From a bacterium (lineage in GTDB: Bacteria; Verrucomicrobiota; Verrucomicrobiia; Limisphaerales; J093): a DNA stretch of 35,022 nt. The notes beneath the pieces were generated by a model. The model was not told the DNA's origin. It did not search any database and worked only from the letters and a program-made list of their open reading frames with translations. How positions within the stretch are numbered: position 1 is the first letter of the stretch; each line of letters opens with the position of its first letter. Below are positions 16,956 through 24,400 of this stretch, one piece after another. The DNA lies in contig JAKANS010000051.1 in assembly GCA_021823625.1 (NCBI GenBank), positions 1 to 35,022 on the forward strand, given 5' to 3'. Both the position numbers and the translations under genes were made by a program.

Positions 16956-17049
16956 GCCAGGGGCGGACAGGTTGGGATTTCGCGAGGCTGGCGGGCCGCC
17001 CGCCGCGCGCCGCGGACCCGCAGTCTTCGGACAAACGAAGCGCCGTTCC

Positions 17050-17970
17050 GTGAAAATCCTCTCGCGGCCAGACGAACTCGGCAGCGGCGCGGCGGCGCTG
17101 GCCATCGGCGTTTTCGATGGCGTTCACCTCGGTCACCAGGAGGTGATTCGGCGGATGGTCCAGTACGCCGGCGTCCACCAGGCTTCCGCCGTGGTGGCCA
17201 CGTTCGACCGCCATCCCAACGCCGTCATCGCCCCGGACCGCACACCGCCGGCCATCCAGACCACCACGCAACGTTTGCGCGTGTTTGCCGACTTGGGGAC
17301 CGACGCCACCTGGCTGATTCGATTCGACGAAGCCTTCAGCCGGCAAACCGGCGAGGCTTTCGTGCGCGCGCTGGCTCGCGGCTTCAGGCGGGTGGTTGCC
17401 GTGTGTGTGGGCAGCGGTTTTCAATTCGGCCACCGTCGCAGCGGAGACGTGGCGTTGCTGCGCCGCTTGGGCGCCGAATTGGGTTTTGCCGTCGAGGCGG
17501 TCGATCCCCTGGCGGTGGACGGCCAAACGATCAGCAGCACCCGCATTCGCGACGCGATCCGCGAAGGCGACCTGGCCGCGGCGGGCCGCTTGCTGGGGCG
17601 CCGGTATTCGTTGGCCGGCCGGGTGGTTCGTGGCGACCAGTTGGGCCGGCAACTGGGTTTTCCCACCGCCAACCTCGACGTGGCGGGCTTGATCCTGCCC
17701 CCGAACGGCGTCTATGCCGTGCGGGCCGCGACAGCGGAAGCCGAATTCCGCGGCGTCATGAACATCGGTCTGCGCCCGACTGTGCCCGGCGCCGAACGCC
17801 CGGTGCGGGTGGAGGTGCATCTGCTCGATGCCGCGCTGGAGCTATACAATCAGGAATTGACGGTCACGCCGCTCGCACGGCTCCGGGACGAAATGCGGTT
17901 CGACTCCCTGGCGGCGTTGCAGGCTCAAATCCGGCAGGATGTGGCCGCCGCACGCGCCATTTCCGGTTGA
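17050..17970 (+). CDS. ribF: bifunctional riboflavin kinase/FAD synthetase
   Basis: A 306-residue enzyme that phosphorylates riboflavin to FMN and adenylylates FMN to FAD. The N-terminal nucleotidyltransferase domain has I-G-V-F-D-G-V-H-L-G-H-Q near residues 19-30, and I-S-S-T-R-I-R-D-A-I near 160. The C-terminal kinase domain has G-R-Q-L-G-F-P-T-A-N-L and the V-Y-A-V-R and M-N-I-G-L-R-P-T segments. A GTG start at 17050 is chosen because the family-like sequence begins there; an in-frame TTG at 16972 would add 26 non-conserved residues. It lies 94 bases after truB, the usual order. No FMN riboswitch features are visible upstream. Confidence 0.94.
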   Translation: MKILSRPDELGSGAAALAIGVFDGVHLGHQEVIRRMVQYAGVHQASAVVATFDRHPNAVIAPDRTPPAIQTTTQRLRVFADLGTDATWLIRFDEAFSRQTGEAFVRALARGFRRVVAVCVGSGFQFGHRRSGDVALLRRLGAELGFAVEAVDPLAVDGQTISSTRIRDAIREGDLAAAGRLLGRRYSLAGRVVRGDQLGRQLGFPTANLDVAGLILPPNGVYAVRAATAEAEFRGVMNIGLRPTVPGAERPVRVEVHLLDAALELYNQELTVTPLARLRDEMRFDSLAALQAQIRQDVAAARAISG

Positions 17971-18021
17971 TCGGCGGCTCCGGCGGCGGATTCGCCGGGG
18001 ACGAAAGCTGAACGCAAAGGC

Positions 18022-18050
18022 TGGAGCCTCTGTCCATGAGGCGTTACTAT
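18022..18050 (+). promoter_or_regulatory. candidate promoter in front of moxR
   Basis: TACTAT at 18045-18050 resembles a -10 element; TGGAGC at 18022-18027, 17 bases upstream, is a weak -35. The -10 lies only 9 bases before the moxR ATG, so a transcript from here would be nearly leaderless. Low certainty. Confidence 0.25.
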
Positions 18051-18058
18051 CGTCGCCA

Positions 18059-19048
18059 ATGAATTTGGAAATCACTGCCCTGAACACTGAAGTCCAGCAG
18101 GCCGCGCAATTCCTCCAGCCGCTGCTGACCGAAGTCGGCAAGGTCATCATCGGCCAGAAGTACCTGGTCGAACGGCTCGTCATCGGTCTGCTGGCCAACG
18201 GCCACGTCCTGTTGGAAGGCGTGCCCGGCCTGGCCAAAACCCTGGCCGTGAAGACCCTCGCTTCCAGCTTGAACGTGAAGTTCTCCCGGCTTCAGTTCAC
18301 GCCCGACATGCTGCCGGCGGACGTCGTGGGCACCCAGATCTACAACCCGCAATCCGGCGGCTTCGCGGTCCGGCGCGGCCCGATTTTCGCCAACCTCATC
18401 CTTGCCGACGAAATCAACCGCGCGCCGGCCAAGGTCCAAAGCGCCTTGCTCGAAGCGATGCAGGAAAAGCAGGTCACCATCGGCGACCAGACGTTCGGAC
18501 TTGAAGAGCCGTTCCTCGTCCTGGCGACGCAGAACCCGATCGAGCAGGAAGGCACTTACCCGTTGCCGGAGGCGCAGGTGGACCGCTTCATGTTAAAGCT
18601 CCGGATCGGCTATCCGTCCCGCGAGGAGGAACGGCAGATTTTGGACACGATGGCGCGCACCAGCGGCCAGCCCAGCGCCCACCAAGTCGTCGAGCCAAAA
18701 CAGATTCTCGAGGCGCGTGAAGTGCTCAACCACATTTACGTGGACGACAAGGTCAAGGAATACATCGTGGACCTCGTCTGCTGCACGCGCGAGCCGGACA
18801 AGTACAAGATTCAGGTCAAGGACTTCATTCAACTGGGCGCCTCGCCGCGGGCGACGATCGCGCTGACGCTGTGCGCCAAGGCCCACGCCTTCCTGCGCGG
18901 TCGCGGTTACGTGACGCCGCAGGACGTGAAGACGATCGGCATGGACGTGCTGCGGCACCGCGTGGCGATCACCTACGAGGCCGAGGCCGAGGAAAAGACC
19001 AGCGAAACGGTCATCCGAAAAATCTTCGATGAACTGCCGGTGCCTTGA
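18059..19048 (+). CDS. moxR: MoxR-type AAA+ ATPase
   Basis: A 329-residue AAA+ ATPase, a chaperone-like factor usually paired with von Willebrand factor A proteins. The Walker A loop is G-V-P-G-L-A-K-T at residues 54-61 and Walker B is L-I-L-A-D-E-I-N near 113-120. They are followed by the family signature R-A-P-A-K-V-Q-S-A-L-L-E-A-M-Q-E and the sensor A-T-Q-N-P-I-E-Q-E-G-T-Y-P-L-P-E-A-Q. A C-terminal lid domain completes it. The ATG at 18059 is preferred because upstream in-frame sequence is not conserved-looking. It starts the Bat-type operon; the next operon gene (DUF58) should follow at once, but a toxin-antitoxin cassette now intervenes. Confidence 0.95.
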   Translation: MNLEITALNTEVQQAAQFLQPLLTEVGKVIIGQKYLVERLVIGLLANGHVLLEGVPGLAKTLAVKTLASSLNVKFSRLQFTPDMLPADVVGTQIYNPQSGGFAVRRGPIFANLILADEINRAPAKVQSALLEAMQEKQVTIGDQTFGLEEPFLVLATQNPIEQEGTYPLPEAQVDRFMLKLRIGYPSREEERQILDTMARTSGQPSAHQVVEPKQILEAREVLNHIYVDDKVKEYIVDLVCCTREPDKYKIQVKDFIQLGASPRATIALTLCAKAHAFLRGRGYVTPQDVKTIGMDVLRHRVAITYEAEAEEKTSETVIRKIFDELPVP

Positions 19049-19097
19049 GCCCACAGACTGACGCCATTTAGGCCAGCCCCCGGGCCAAGATCCTGTG

Positions 19098-19176
19098 GCA
19101 TGATCCCCCGCGAAATCCTCAAAAAGATCCGCCTGATCGAGCTGCGCACGAAACGGCTCGTTAGAGAAACGCTCGC
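19098..19176 (+). repeat. upstream copy of a 79-bp direct repeat (5' end of the DUF58 gene)
   Basis: Identical to 19757-19835 at 73 of 79 positions. It contains a start codon at 19100 and the first 25 or so codons of the DUF58 gene. With the downstream copy it brackets the antisense toxin-antitoxin pair. Confidence 0.95.
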
Positions 19177-19183
19177 GGTAGCA

Positions 19184-19492
19184 TCACTTCAGTCGCCGGC
19201 GCAGTTCCGCCGGATTCCGCGCACCATGCCAGATCGCCAGGACTTTGACCTCGCGGTGCTCTGTGTTGATGGTGAAGTAAACCGCGTGGGGCCACGGCGG
19301 CGGCACTTTGGCCTTGCGCGTCAGGCGTGTGTAGAGCCGGAAACGTTCCGGGTTATGCGCCAGTGTTTGCAGAAACGACCGCAGCGCATCGTCGAACCGA
19401 AGCCCCACCCCGTACTCGCGGTGTTCATACCAGTCCACCGCTTCGTTCCACTCCCGTTTGGCCTCGGCCTCGGCAATGACTTTGAACGTCAT
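19184..19492 (-). CDS. RelE/ParE-family toxin of a type II toxin-antitoxin pair
   Basis: A 102-residue protein with the compact RelE/ParE pattern: E-A-E-A-K-R-E-W-N-E-A-V-D-W-Y-E near the N-terminus, a G-x-x-F helix (G-V-G-L-R-F-D-D-A), the N-P-E-R-F segment, a W-P-H-A-V-Y-F strand equivalent to the usual F-P-Y-x-V-Y-Y, and the ending V-L-A-I-W-H-G-A-R-N-P. Family members poison gyrase (ParE) or cleave mRNA at the ribosome (RelE); which applies here cannot be told. Its ATG overlaps the antitoxin stop by the usual ATGA. It is encoded antisense to the surrounding Bat operon and begins 8 bases from the upstream 79-bp repeat. It appears intact. Confidence 0.87.
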   Translation of the reverse strand: MTFKVIAEAEAKREWNEAVDWYEHREYGVGLRFDDALRSFLQTLAHNPERFRLYTRLTRKAKVPPPWPHAVYFTINTEHREVKVLAIWHGARNPAELRRRLK

Positions 19493-19719
19493 TTGGGGGC
19501 GAGGAGACGCTTTCTGATTTCAGCGGAGACTTCTTCAATCGGCGTGCCCCGTCCGGGATTCCTCAGCGCGTCCTCGGCCCGTCGATCCAGTTCGGCGGCT
19601 TGTTCCAGCGTGAGATCATCGTCGAGGTCACCAAATTCCAATTCGATGGTCTCGACTAATTCGCGCCGTTCCGCTTCGGGCATCCGGCGCAGTTCTTCCA
19701 GAATTTCCGCCGCACTCAT
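19489..19719 (-). CDS. antitoxin, addiction-module component family (TIGR02574-like)
   Basis: A 76-residue acidic helical protein that opens M-S-A-A-E-I-L-E-E-L-R-R-M-P-E-A-E-R-R-E and continues with repeated acidic residues (E-F-G-D-L-D-D-D-L-T-L). It ends with a basic tail, E-I-R-K-R-L-L. This matches the small 'putative addiction module component' antitoxins that pair with RelE/ParE toxins. It lies immediately upstream of the toxin gene with a 4-base overlap. Its start at 19719 is 37 bases from the downstream 79-bp repeat, so only a short space is left for a promoter. No strong ribosome site is seen. Confidence 0.85.
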   Translation of the reverse strand: MSAAEILEELRRMPEAERRELVETIELEFGDLDDDLTLEQAAELDRRAEDALRNPGRGTPIEEVSAEIRKRLLAPK

Positions 19720-19756
19720 GGGACCGAACTTAGTCAGCGGTGAACCTTTGGCAAGC

Positions 19757-19835
19757 GCATGATCCCCCGCGAAATCCTCAAGAAGATCCGCCTGATCGAG
19801 CTGCGCACCAACCGGCTCGTGAGCGAGACGCTCGC
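19757..19835 (+). repeat. downstream copy of the 79-bp direct repeat (functional DUF58 start)
   Basis: The same sequence as 19098-19176 with six substitutions. This copy forms the real beginning of the DUF58 gene. Confidence 0.95.
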
Positions 19836-20715
19836 CGGCCAGTACCACAGCGTCTTCAAAGGGCAGGGGATGAACTTCGACGAGGTGCGCGAGTACCAGC
19901 CCGGCGACGACGTCCGCTCGATCGACTGGAACGTCACCGCGCGGATGAACCACCCGTACATCAAAAAATTCGTCGAGGAACGCGAGTTGACCGTGATGCT
20001 GATGGTGGATTTGAGCGGCTCCGGCCTGTTCGGTTCCGGCGAACAGTCGAAACGCGAACTTGCAGCCGAAATCGCCTCGGTGCTCGCCTTCTCCGCCATC
20101 CGCAACAACGACAAGGTCGGCCTCTTGCTCTTCACGGATGTCGTCGAGAAGTACATCCCGCCCCGCAAAGGTCGCAGCCACGTCTTGCGTGTCATCCGCG
20201 ACATCCTGTTTTACGAGCCGCGCCGGGCGGGCACGGATCTGAACCTGGCGCTCGATTTCATTGGGCGCGTGTTGCCGCACCGCGCGATCGTGGCGGTCCT
20301 GTCGGACTTCCTCGGTCAGAGCGCGCCGACGCGCCGCGAAGTCGCCGCCCATTTGCGCCGCAGCGTGATTCTTTCCGAAACTTTGGGCCAGGCCTCGCTG
20401 ACCGCCTTGCGCCAGGCCAACCGGCGACACGACGTCGTGGCGGTGCAGATCACCGACCGCTTCGAACTGGTGCTGCCGGACCTGGGCTACCTGGTGCTCA
20501 AAGACGCCGAAACCGGCGAAGTGATCGAGATCAACACGGGCGACGACCGGCGGCGACGTGCCTTTGGCGAGCGGCAGGCGGAGCGGCAGCGCGATTTGCG
20601 CCGGCTGTTTTCCGCGGCCGGCATCGATTCGGTCCAGGTGCGGACGGACCGGCCATACGCGGCCGAACTGGGCCGCTTCTTCGAAACTCGCGAGAAGCGG
20701 AGACGGCATGGTTAG
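19759..20715 (+). CDS. DUF58 domain protein of the Bat operon
   Basis: A 318-residue protein of the DUF58 family, a von Willebrand A-like fold regularly encoded after moxR. The defining block E-Y-Q-P-G-D-D-V-R-S-I-D-W-N-V-T-A-R lies at residues 45-62, and a MIDAS-like D-L-S-G-S-G at 84-89. There is no signal peptide or membrane helix, so it is probably cytoplasmic, where it may act with MoxR. The exact function of the family is not established. The start codon lies in the downstream direct repeat and has no obvious ribosome site; the preceding 20 bases now derive from the toxin-antitoxin insertion, so its translation signals may have changed. The next gene begins 34 bases later. Confidence 0.92.
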   Translation: MIPREILKKIRLIELRTNRLVSETLAGQYHSVFKGQGMNFDEVREYQPGDDVRSIDWNVTARMNHPYIKKFVEERELTVMLMVDLSGSGLFGSGEQSKRELAAEIASVLAFSAIRNNDKVGLLLFTDVVEKYIPPRKGRSHVLRVIRDILFYEPRRAGTDLNLALDFIGRVLPHRAIVAVLSDFLGQSAPTRREVAAHLRRSVILSETLGQASLTALRQANRRHDVVAVQITDRFELVLPDLGYLVLKDAETGEVIEINTGDDRRRRAFGERQAERQRDLRRLFSAAGIDSVQVRTDRPYAAELGRFFETREKRRRHG

Positions 20716-20749
20716 CCTGGCAACCGCCCTCCTGGCCGTGATTTGAAGC

Positions 20750-21355
20750 ATGACCACCAACGCGCCAACTGTCCTCCTGCCGCCGGCCCAGCCGGTGGGC
20801 ACGAATGCCCTGGCGGCGGCGGACATTCGCGACGTGAAGCCGCCGGTGGCCATTCCCTCGTGGTGGACGGCCGTGATCGGCATCGCCGTGGTGGCGGCGC
20901 TCGCGGCGGCGGCCGTTTACGCGTGGCGGCGTTATCGACGACAGCAGAAGCAACCTCCGCCCGCGATCGTGATTCCGCCTTACCGGCGCGCCTTGGAGCG
21001 CCTGCGCGCGGCGCTGGATATGATTCACAATCCGGAGCGCTTTTGCGTGGCGCTGTCCGACGCGGTGCGGGTGTACCTCGAGGAACGGTTCGACCTCCGC
21101 GCACCCGAGCGGACCACGGAGGAGTTCCTGGCTGAAATCCAGGCCAGCTCGCTGCTCTCCGAATTGCAGCAGCGATTGATGGGCGATTTTCTCACGCGCT
21201 GCGATCTGGTCAAATTCGCCCGCGCCGAGATGGGCGAACCGGAGTTGCGCGAGCTGTACGACGTGGCGGTGCGCCTCGTCGAGGAAACCGAACCGCTGTT
21301 GAACCCCCAGGCGGCGCCTGTCGTGTCCGCGGCGCCCCTTCCGACGACAGGTTGA
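20750..21355 (+). CDS. DUF4381-like single-helix membrane protein
   Basis: A 201-residue protein with one membrane helix at about residues 42-62, an N-terminal proline-rich portion containing D-I-R-D-V-K-P-P-V-A-I-P, and a C-terminal cytoplasmic helical domain (R-R-A-L-E-R-L-R-A-A-L, later R-V-Y-L-E-E-R-F-D-L). The I-R-D-V-K-P-P motif before a helix, and its position between DUF58 and VWA genes, match DUF4381 proteins of MoxR/Bat operons, whose role is unknown. The stop at 21353-21355 is one base before the next ATG. An in-frame ATG at 20708, separated from this start by a single TGA at 20744, could mark a lost longer N-terminus. Confidence 0.72.
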   Translation: MTTNAPTVLLPPAQPVGTNALAAADIRDVKPPVAIPSWWTAVIGIAVVAALAAAAVYAWRRYRRQQKQPPPAIVIPPYRRALERLRAALDMIHNPERFCVALSDAVRVYLEERFDLRAPERTTEEFLAEIQASSLLSELQQRLMGDFLTRCDLVKFARAEMGEPELRELYDVAVRLVEETEPLLNPQAAPVVSAAPLPTTG

Positions 21356-21356
21356 T

Positions 21357-22352
21357 ATGCGGTTCGCCCATCCTTGGTTTCTGTTGTTGCTGCTGGCGCT
21401 GCCACTGCTCGCCTGGCTGAAAGGGCGGCGGGGCGGCCAGCCCGCGTTTCTCTATTCCTCGGTTCGGCTGGTGAAAGGCATGACCGGGATCACGCGGTCG
21501 CACGCCCGCGGATTTCTGGCCAAACTCCGCTGGCTGGCGCTGGCGCTTTTGATCGTGGGCCTGGCGCGGCCCCAGAGCGGGGAAGGCGAGGACAAAGTGC
21601 GCGCGAGCGGCGTGGACATCGTCGTGGCGCTGGATCTGTCCACGAGCATGATTTCCGAGGACTTCAAACTCGCGGGCCAGCGGGTCAACCGCCTCGTGGT
21701 CGCCAAGGACGTGTTGCGGGAGTTCATCCGCAAGCGCCCCAACGATCGCATTGGCCTGGTGGCCTTCGCGCGCTACCCGTACGTGGTGGCGCCGCCGACG
21801 CTCGACCATGACTTTGTGCTCGAACACGTGGACCGGCTCCAGATTGGCGCGGTGGAGGACGGCACGGCCATCGGTTCCGCGTTGACCGCGGCCGTGAACC
21901 GGTTGCGCGACATCCAGGGCAAGAGCAAAATCGTGATCTTGATGACCGACGGCCAGAACAACGCCGGCAAGGTGCCGCCGCTGACCGCCGCCGAAGCCGC
22001 GCAGGCGCTGGGGATCCGCGTCTATACCATCGGCGTGGGCACCCGCGGCAAGGCCCCGGTGCCATTTTTCGACGCGTTCGGGCAGAAGCTCTACCGTGAG
22101 GTGGACGTGGACATCGACGAGGACACCTTGCGGAAGATCGCCCAGCGGACTGGCGGCGCCTATTTCCGGGCCGACAGCACGGACACGCTGCGCGAAATCT
22201 ACAGTCGGATCGACAAGCTGGAGCGCACCGAAGCCACGCTGAAGAAATACCGGTATTACGCCGAGTTCTTCCCGCTGGTCGCCATGCCCGGGTGGGTGCT
22301 GTTGATGCTGGAAATCATTCTCAGCAACACGGTGTGGAGGCGGCTGCCATGA
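21357..22352 (+). CDS. von Willebrand factor A protein, BatA-like
   Basis: A 331-residue membrane protein with an N-terminal helix (about 6-20), a second helix (about 57-70), a VWA domain (about 85-285) and a C-terminal helix (about 300-320). The metal-ion-dependent adhesion site is D-L-S-T-S-M at residues 93-98, with the later T-D-G-Q-N-N supporting it. The arrangement is that of BatA of the Bacteroides aerotolerance operon. The VWA domain is expected to face the periplasm and bind partner proteins. The ATG at 21357 sits one base after the previous stop, and its own stop overlaps the next start (ATGA at 22349-22352), indicating coupled translation. Confidence 0.92.
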   Translation: MRFAHPWFLLLLLALPLLAWLKGRRGGQPAFLYSSVRLVKGMTGITRSHARGFLAKLRWLALALLIVGLARPQSGEGEDKVRASGVDIVVALDLSTSMISEDFKLAGQRVNRLVVAKDVLREFIRKRPNDRIGLVAFARYPYVVAPPTLDHDFVLEHVDRLQIGAVEDGTAIGSALTAAVNRLRDIQGKSKIVILMTDGQNNAGKVPPLTAAEAAQALGIRVYTIGVGTRGKAPVPFFDAFGQKLYREVDVDIDEDTLRKIAQRTGGAYFRADSTDTLREIYSRIDKLERTEATLKKYRYYAEFFPLVAMPGWVLLMLEIILSNTVWRRLP

Positions 22353-24400
22353 CCTTCGCCAAGCCTGAAATGCTCTGGTTGTTGGCGGCGACGGCGCCGC
22401 TGCTGACGTGGTTTTTGGTCGCGGCCTGGCGGAAGCGGCAACAGGCCATCGCGCAGTTCGTGCAATCCCGGCTGCTGGCCCAGCTCACCGTGGGCGTCTC
22501 GAAGGGGAGACAAAAAGCTCGGCTGGTTTTGCTGGGCTGCGCCGCCGCTTTGATCTTGTTCGCCTTGGCCCGCCCGCGGGTGGGCTATGCCTGGGAGGAA
22601 GTCAGCCAGCGCGGGCTGGACATCGTGGTCGCCATCGACACTTCCCGGAGCATGCTGGCCGCCGACGTGTCGCCGAGCCGGTTGGCGCGGGCGAAACTGG
22701 CGGCGCTGGACTTGATGAAACAGGCCCGCGCGGACCGGTTGGCCCTGGTGGCGTTCGCGGGCAACGCCTTTCTCCAATGTCCGCTCACGCTCGATGACAG
22801 CGCCTTTCAGCAAGGCTTGAACTTGATCGAAGTCGGGCTCCTGCCGCAGGGCAGCACCGATCTGTCGCGGGCCATCGAAGTCTCGCTCGACGCGCTCAAG
22901 GACAGCGGGGACAACCACAAGGTGATCGTCCTGTTCACTGACGGCGAAGACCAGGAGGACGACGCCCTGGAAGCCGCGAAGAAGGCGGCGGAACAAGGCG
23001 TGAAGATTTTCGCCATCGGGGTGGGCACGGCCACCGGCGACCGGCTGGCGATCAAGGACGATCAAGGCCGCACGAGCTACGTGATGGATGAAAACAACAA
23101 GCCGGTGATTTCCAAGCTGAACCTGCCGTTGCTGCGCGAAATCGCCGAGAAGTCCGGGGGCGATTTTATGGCGCTCAGGGGCGCGGACCCGATGCAGACG
23201 CTTTACCAGGCCCGGCTGGGCCGGCTGCCGAAAGGCGACGTTTCCTCGCGCTTTTTGCGCCAGTATTACGAGCGGTTCCAATGGCCGCTGGGGCTGGCGA
23301 TTGGCCTGCTGATTTTGGAGATGTTCCTGCCCGACCGTAAGCGGGTGTGGCGCCGCCCGGCCGCGCCTGGCGCAGGCAACCCGGCGTTGAGCAAGCTGAT
23401 CGGCTGCCTGGCGCTCTTGCTGGCCGCGGCACCGGCCAGCGCGTCTTCGGCCAGCGCGTTGAAGGCTTACGAAAAGCATGACTTCAAGGAGGCGGAGCGC
23501 GAGTACGACCGCCTGGCGCAAAAGCACCCGGACGACCCGCGCCTGCGCTTCAACGCCGGCACCGCCGCGTACCAAAGCGGCGACCTCGAGACGGCGACCA
23601 ACCGTCTCCAGTCCGCCACGCTGGCGCACGACCCGCAGTTGCTTCAAAGCGTCTATTACAATCTCGCCAACTCGCTCTTCCGGATCGGCGAGCACGCTTC
23701 CGACCCGGGCAACACGCTCACCAATTGGGAACAAGCGCTGCAGCATTACGACAGCGCGCTCCAGCTCGATCCCAAGGATCCGGAGGCGAAGTACAACCGC
23801 GAGGTGGTGCAAACGAAACTCGAGGAGCTGAAGCGAATGTTGCAGCAGCAACCGCAGTCGAGCCAGCAGAACCAAAAGGACCAAAAGGATCAGCAGGGTC
23901 AGAAGAACCAGCAAAGCCAGAAAGACCAGCAGAACCAAAAGAACGGGGACCAGCAGCAGCAGCAGCAATCCGGGAAAGACCAACAAAAGCAACCGCAGGC
24001 TGGCAAGGAATCGCAGCCGCAGTCGGGCAAGGAAGGCCAGGAACCGAAACCATCGGACCAGAATGCCGGCCGGCAGAAGCCGTCGCCCGCGGAGCAGAAA
24101 CCGCAGCCCCAATCCGCCCAACCGCAAGGCGACCAAAAGCCGGATTCCCCAAAGGGCCAGGCGGGGTCGAAAGACAAGGACAAGGCGAACGCTGCCAAAG
24201 CCTCGCCCCAACCTGGGCAGGCCGACAATCGGGACGCCAATGGCACCAACGCCACCGGCAATGCGCAGACTTTCACGGGCCAGATGTCGCCCGAACAGGC
24301 GCGGCAAATCCTCGAAGCCGCGCGTATGGACGAACGACCCTGGCAGCCTTTGCCGCCCCGCGACACGCAGAGCCTCACGCGCCACATCCGTGACTGGTAA
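22349..24400 (+). CDS. VWA-TPR fusion protein (BatB joined to BatC)
   Basis: A 683-residue protein that combines two genes usually separate in Bat operons. Residues 1-340 are BatB-like: helices near 8-26 and 58-74, a VWA domain with MIDAS D-T-S-R-S-M at 97-102, F-T-D-G-E-D-Q-E-D-D, and another helix near 315-330. A further hydrophobic stretch (about 350-370) leads into TPR repeats (about 370-495; D-P-R-L-R-F-N-A-G-T-A-A-Y and S-V-Y-Y-N-L-A-N-S-L-F-R). Then comes a glutamine/lysine-rich disordered region (about 495-640) and a short conserved tail with M-S-P-E-Q-A-R-Q-I-L. The start is fixed by the 4-base overlap with the previous gene. The join is in frame with no sign of frameshift. Confidence 0.88.
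   Translation: MTFAKPEMLWLLAATAPLLTWFLVAAWRKRQQAIAQFVQSRLLAQLTVGVSKGRQKARLVLLGCAAALILFALARPRVGYAWEEVSQRGLDIVVAIDTSRSMLAADVSPSRLARAKLAALDLMKQARADRLALVAFAGNAFLQCPLTLDDSAFQQGLNLIEVGLLPQGSTDLSRAIEVSLDALKDSGDNHKVIVLFTDGEDQEDDALEAAKKAAEQGVKIFAIGVGTATGDRLAIKDDQGRTSYVMDENNKPVISKLNLPLLREIAEKSGGDFMALRGADPMQTLYQARLGRLPKGDVSSRFLRQYYERFQWPLGLAIGLLILEMFLPDRKRVWRRPAAPGAGNPALSKLIGCLALLLAAAPASASSASALKAYEKHDFKEAEREYDRLAQKHPDDPRLRFNAGTAAYQSGDLETATNRLQSATLAHDPQLLQSVYYNLANSLFRIGEHASDPGNTLTNWEQALQHYDSALQLDPKDPEAKYNREVVQTKLEELKRMLQQQPQSSQQNQKDQKDQQGQKNQQSQKDQQNQKNGDQQQQQQSGKDQQKQPQAGKESQPQSGKEGQEPKPSDQNAGRQKPSPAEQKPQPQSAQPQGDQKPDSPKGQAGSKDKDKANAAKASPQPGQADNRDANGTNATGNAQTFTGQMSPEQARQILEAARMDERPWQPLPPRDTQSLTRHIRDW
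23840..24200 (+). repeat. CAG/AAG-rich low-complexity coding tract
   Basis: Imperfect tandem units resembling AAAGACCAGCAG encode glutamine, lysine, aspartate and proline. It forms the disordered part of the BatB-BatC fusion. The repeat structure makes it liable to length change. Confidence 0.8.

Larger units (their letters stand above)
19100..19762 (+). pseudogene. truncated duplicate of the DUF58 gene start, reading antisense through the toxin-antitoxin genes
   Basis: The frame starts as M-I-P-R-E-I-L-K-K-I-R-L-I-E-L-R, the same as the real DUF58 protein, and leaves homology after about 25 codons. It then continues without a stop across the complement of the toxin and antitoxin genes for 220 codons in all. 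Its TGA at 19760-19762 overlaps the real DUF58 ATG at 19759 (ATGA). The sequence after the duplicated part is serine/arginine-rich and looks like the reverse of other genes, so it is not a real protein family. Translating ribosomes from moxR could still reach the real gene this way. It lies 51 bases after the moxR stop. Confidence 0.6.

Noticed and set aside
16956-17049. Possible FMN riboswitch upstream of ribF
   Set aside because: Only 94 bases are available and none of the conserved riboswitch elements can be seen.
19098-19835. Toxin-antitoxin cassette considered as part of an insertion sequence
   Set aside because: There is no transposase and there are no terminal inverted repeats; the flanks are direct copies of a coding sequence.
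23840-24200. Repeated CAG-type units considered as a CRISPR array
   Set aside because: Units are short, in frame and without unique spacers; they encode a low-complexity protein segment.
22256-24385. Long minus-strand frame, leucine-rich at its N-terminal end
   Set aside because: It is the complement of the CAG/AAG-rich part of the BatB-BatC gene; the leucine repeats are reversed glutamine and lysine codons.
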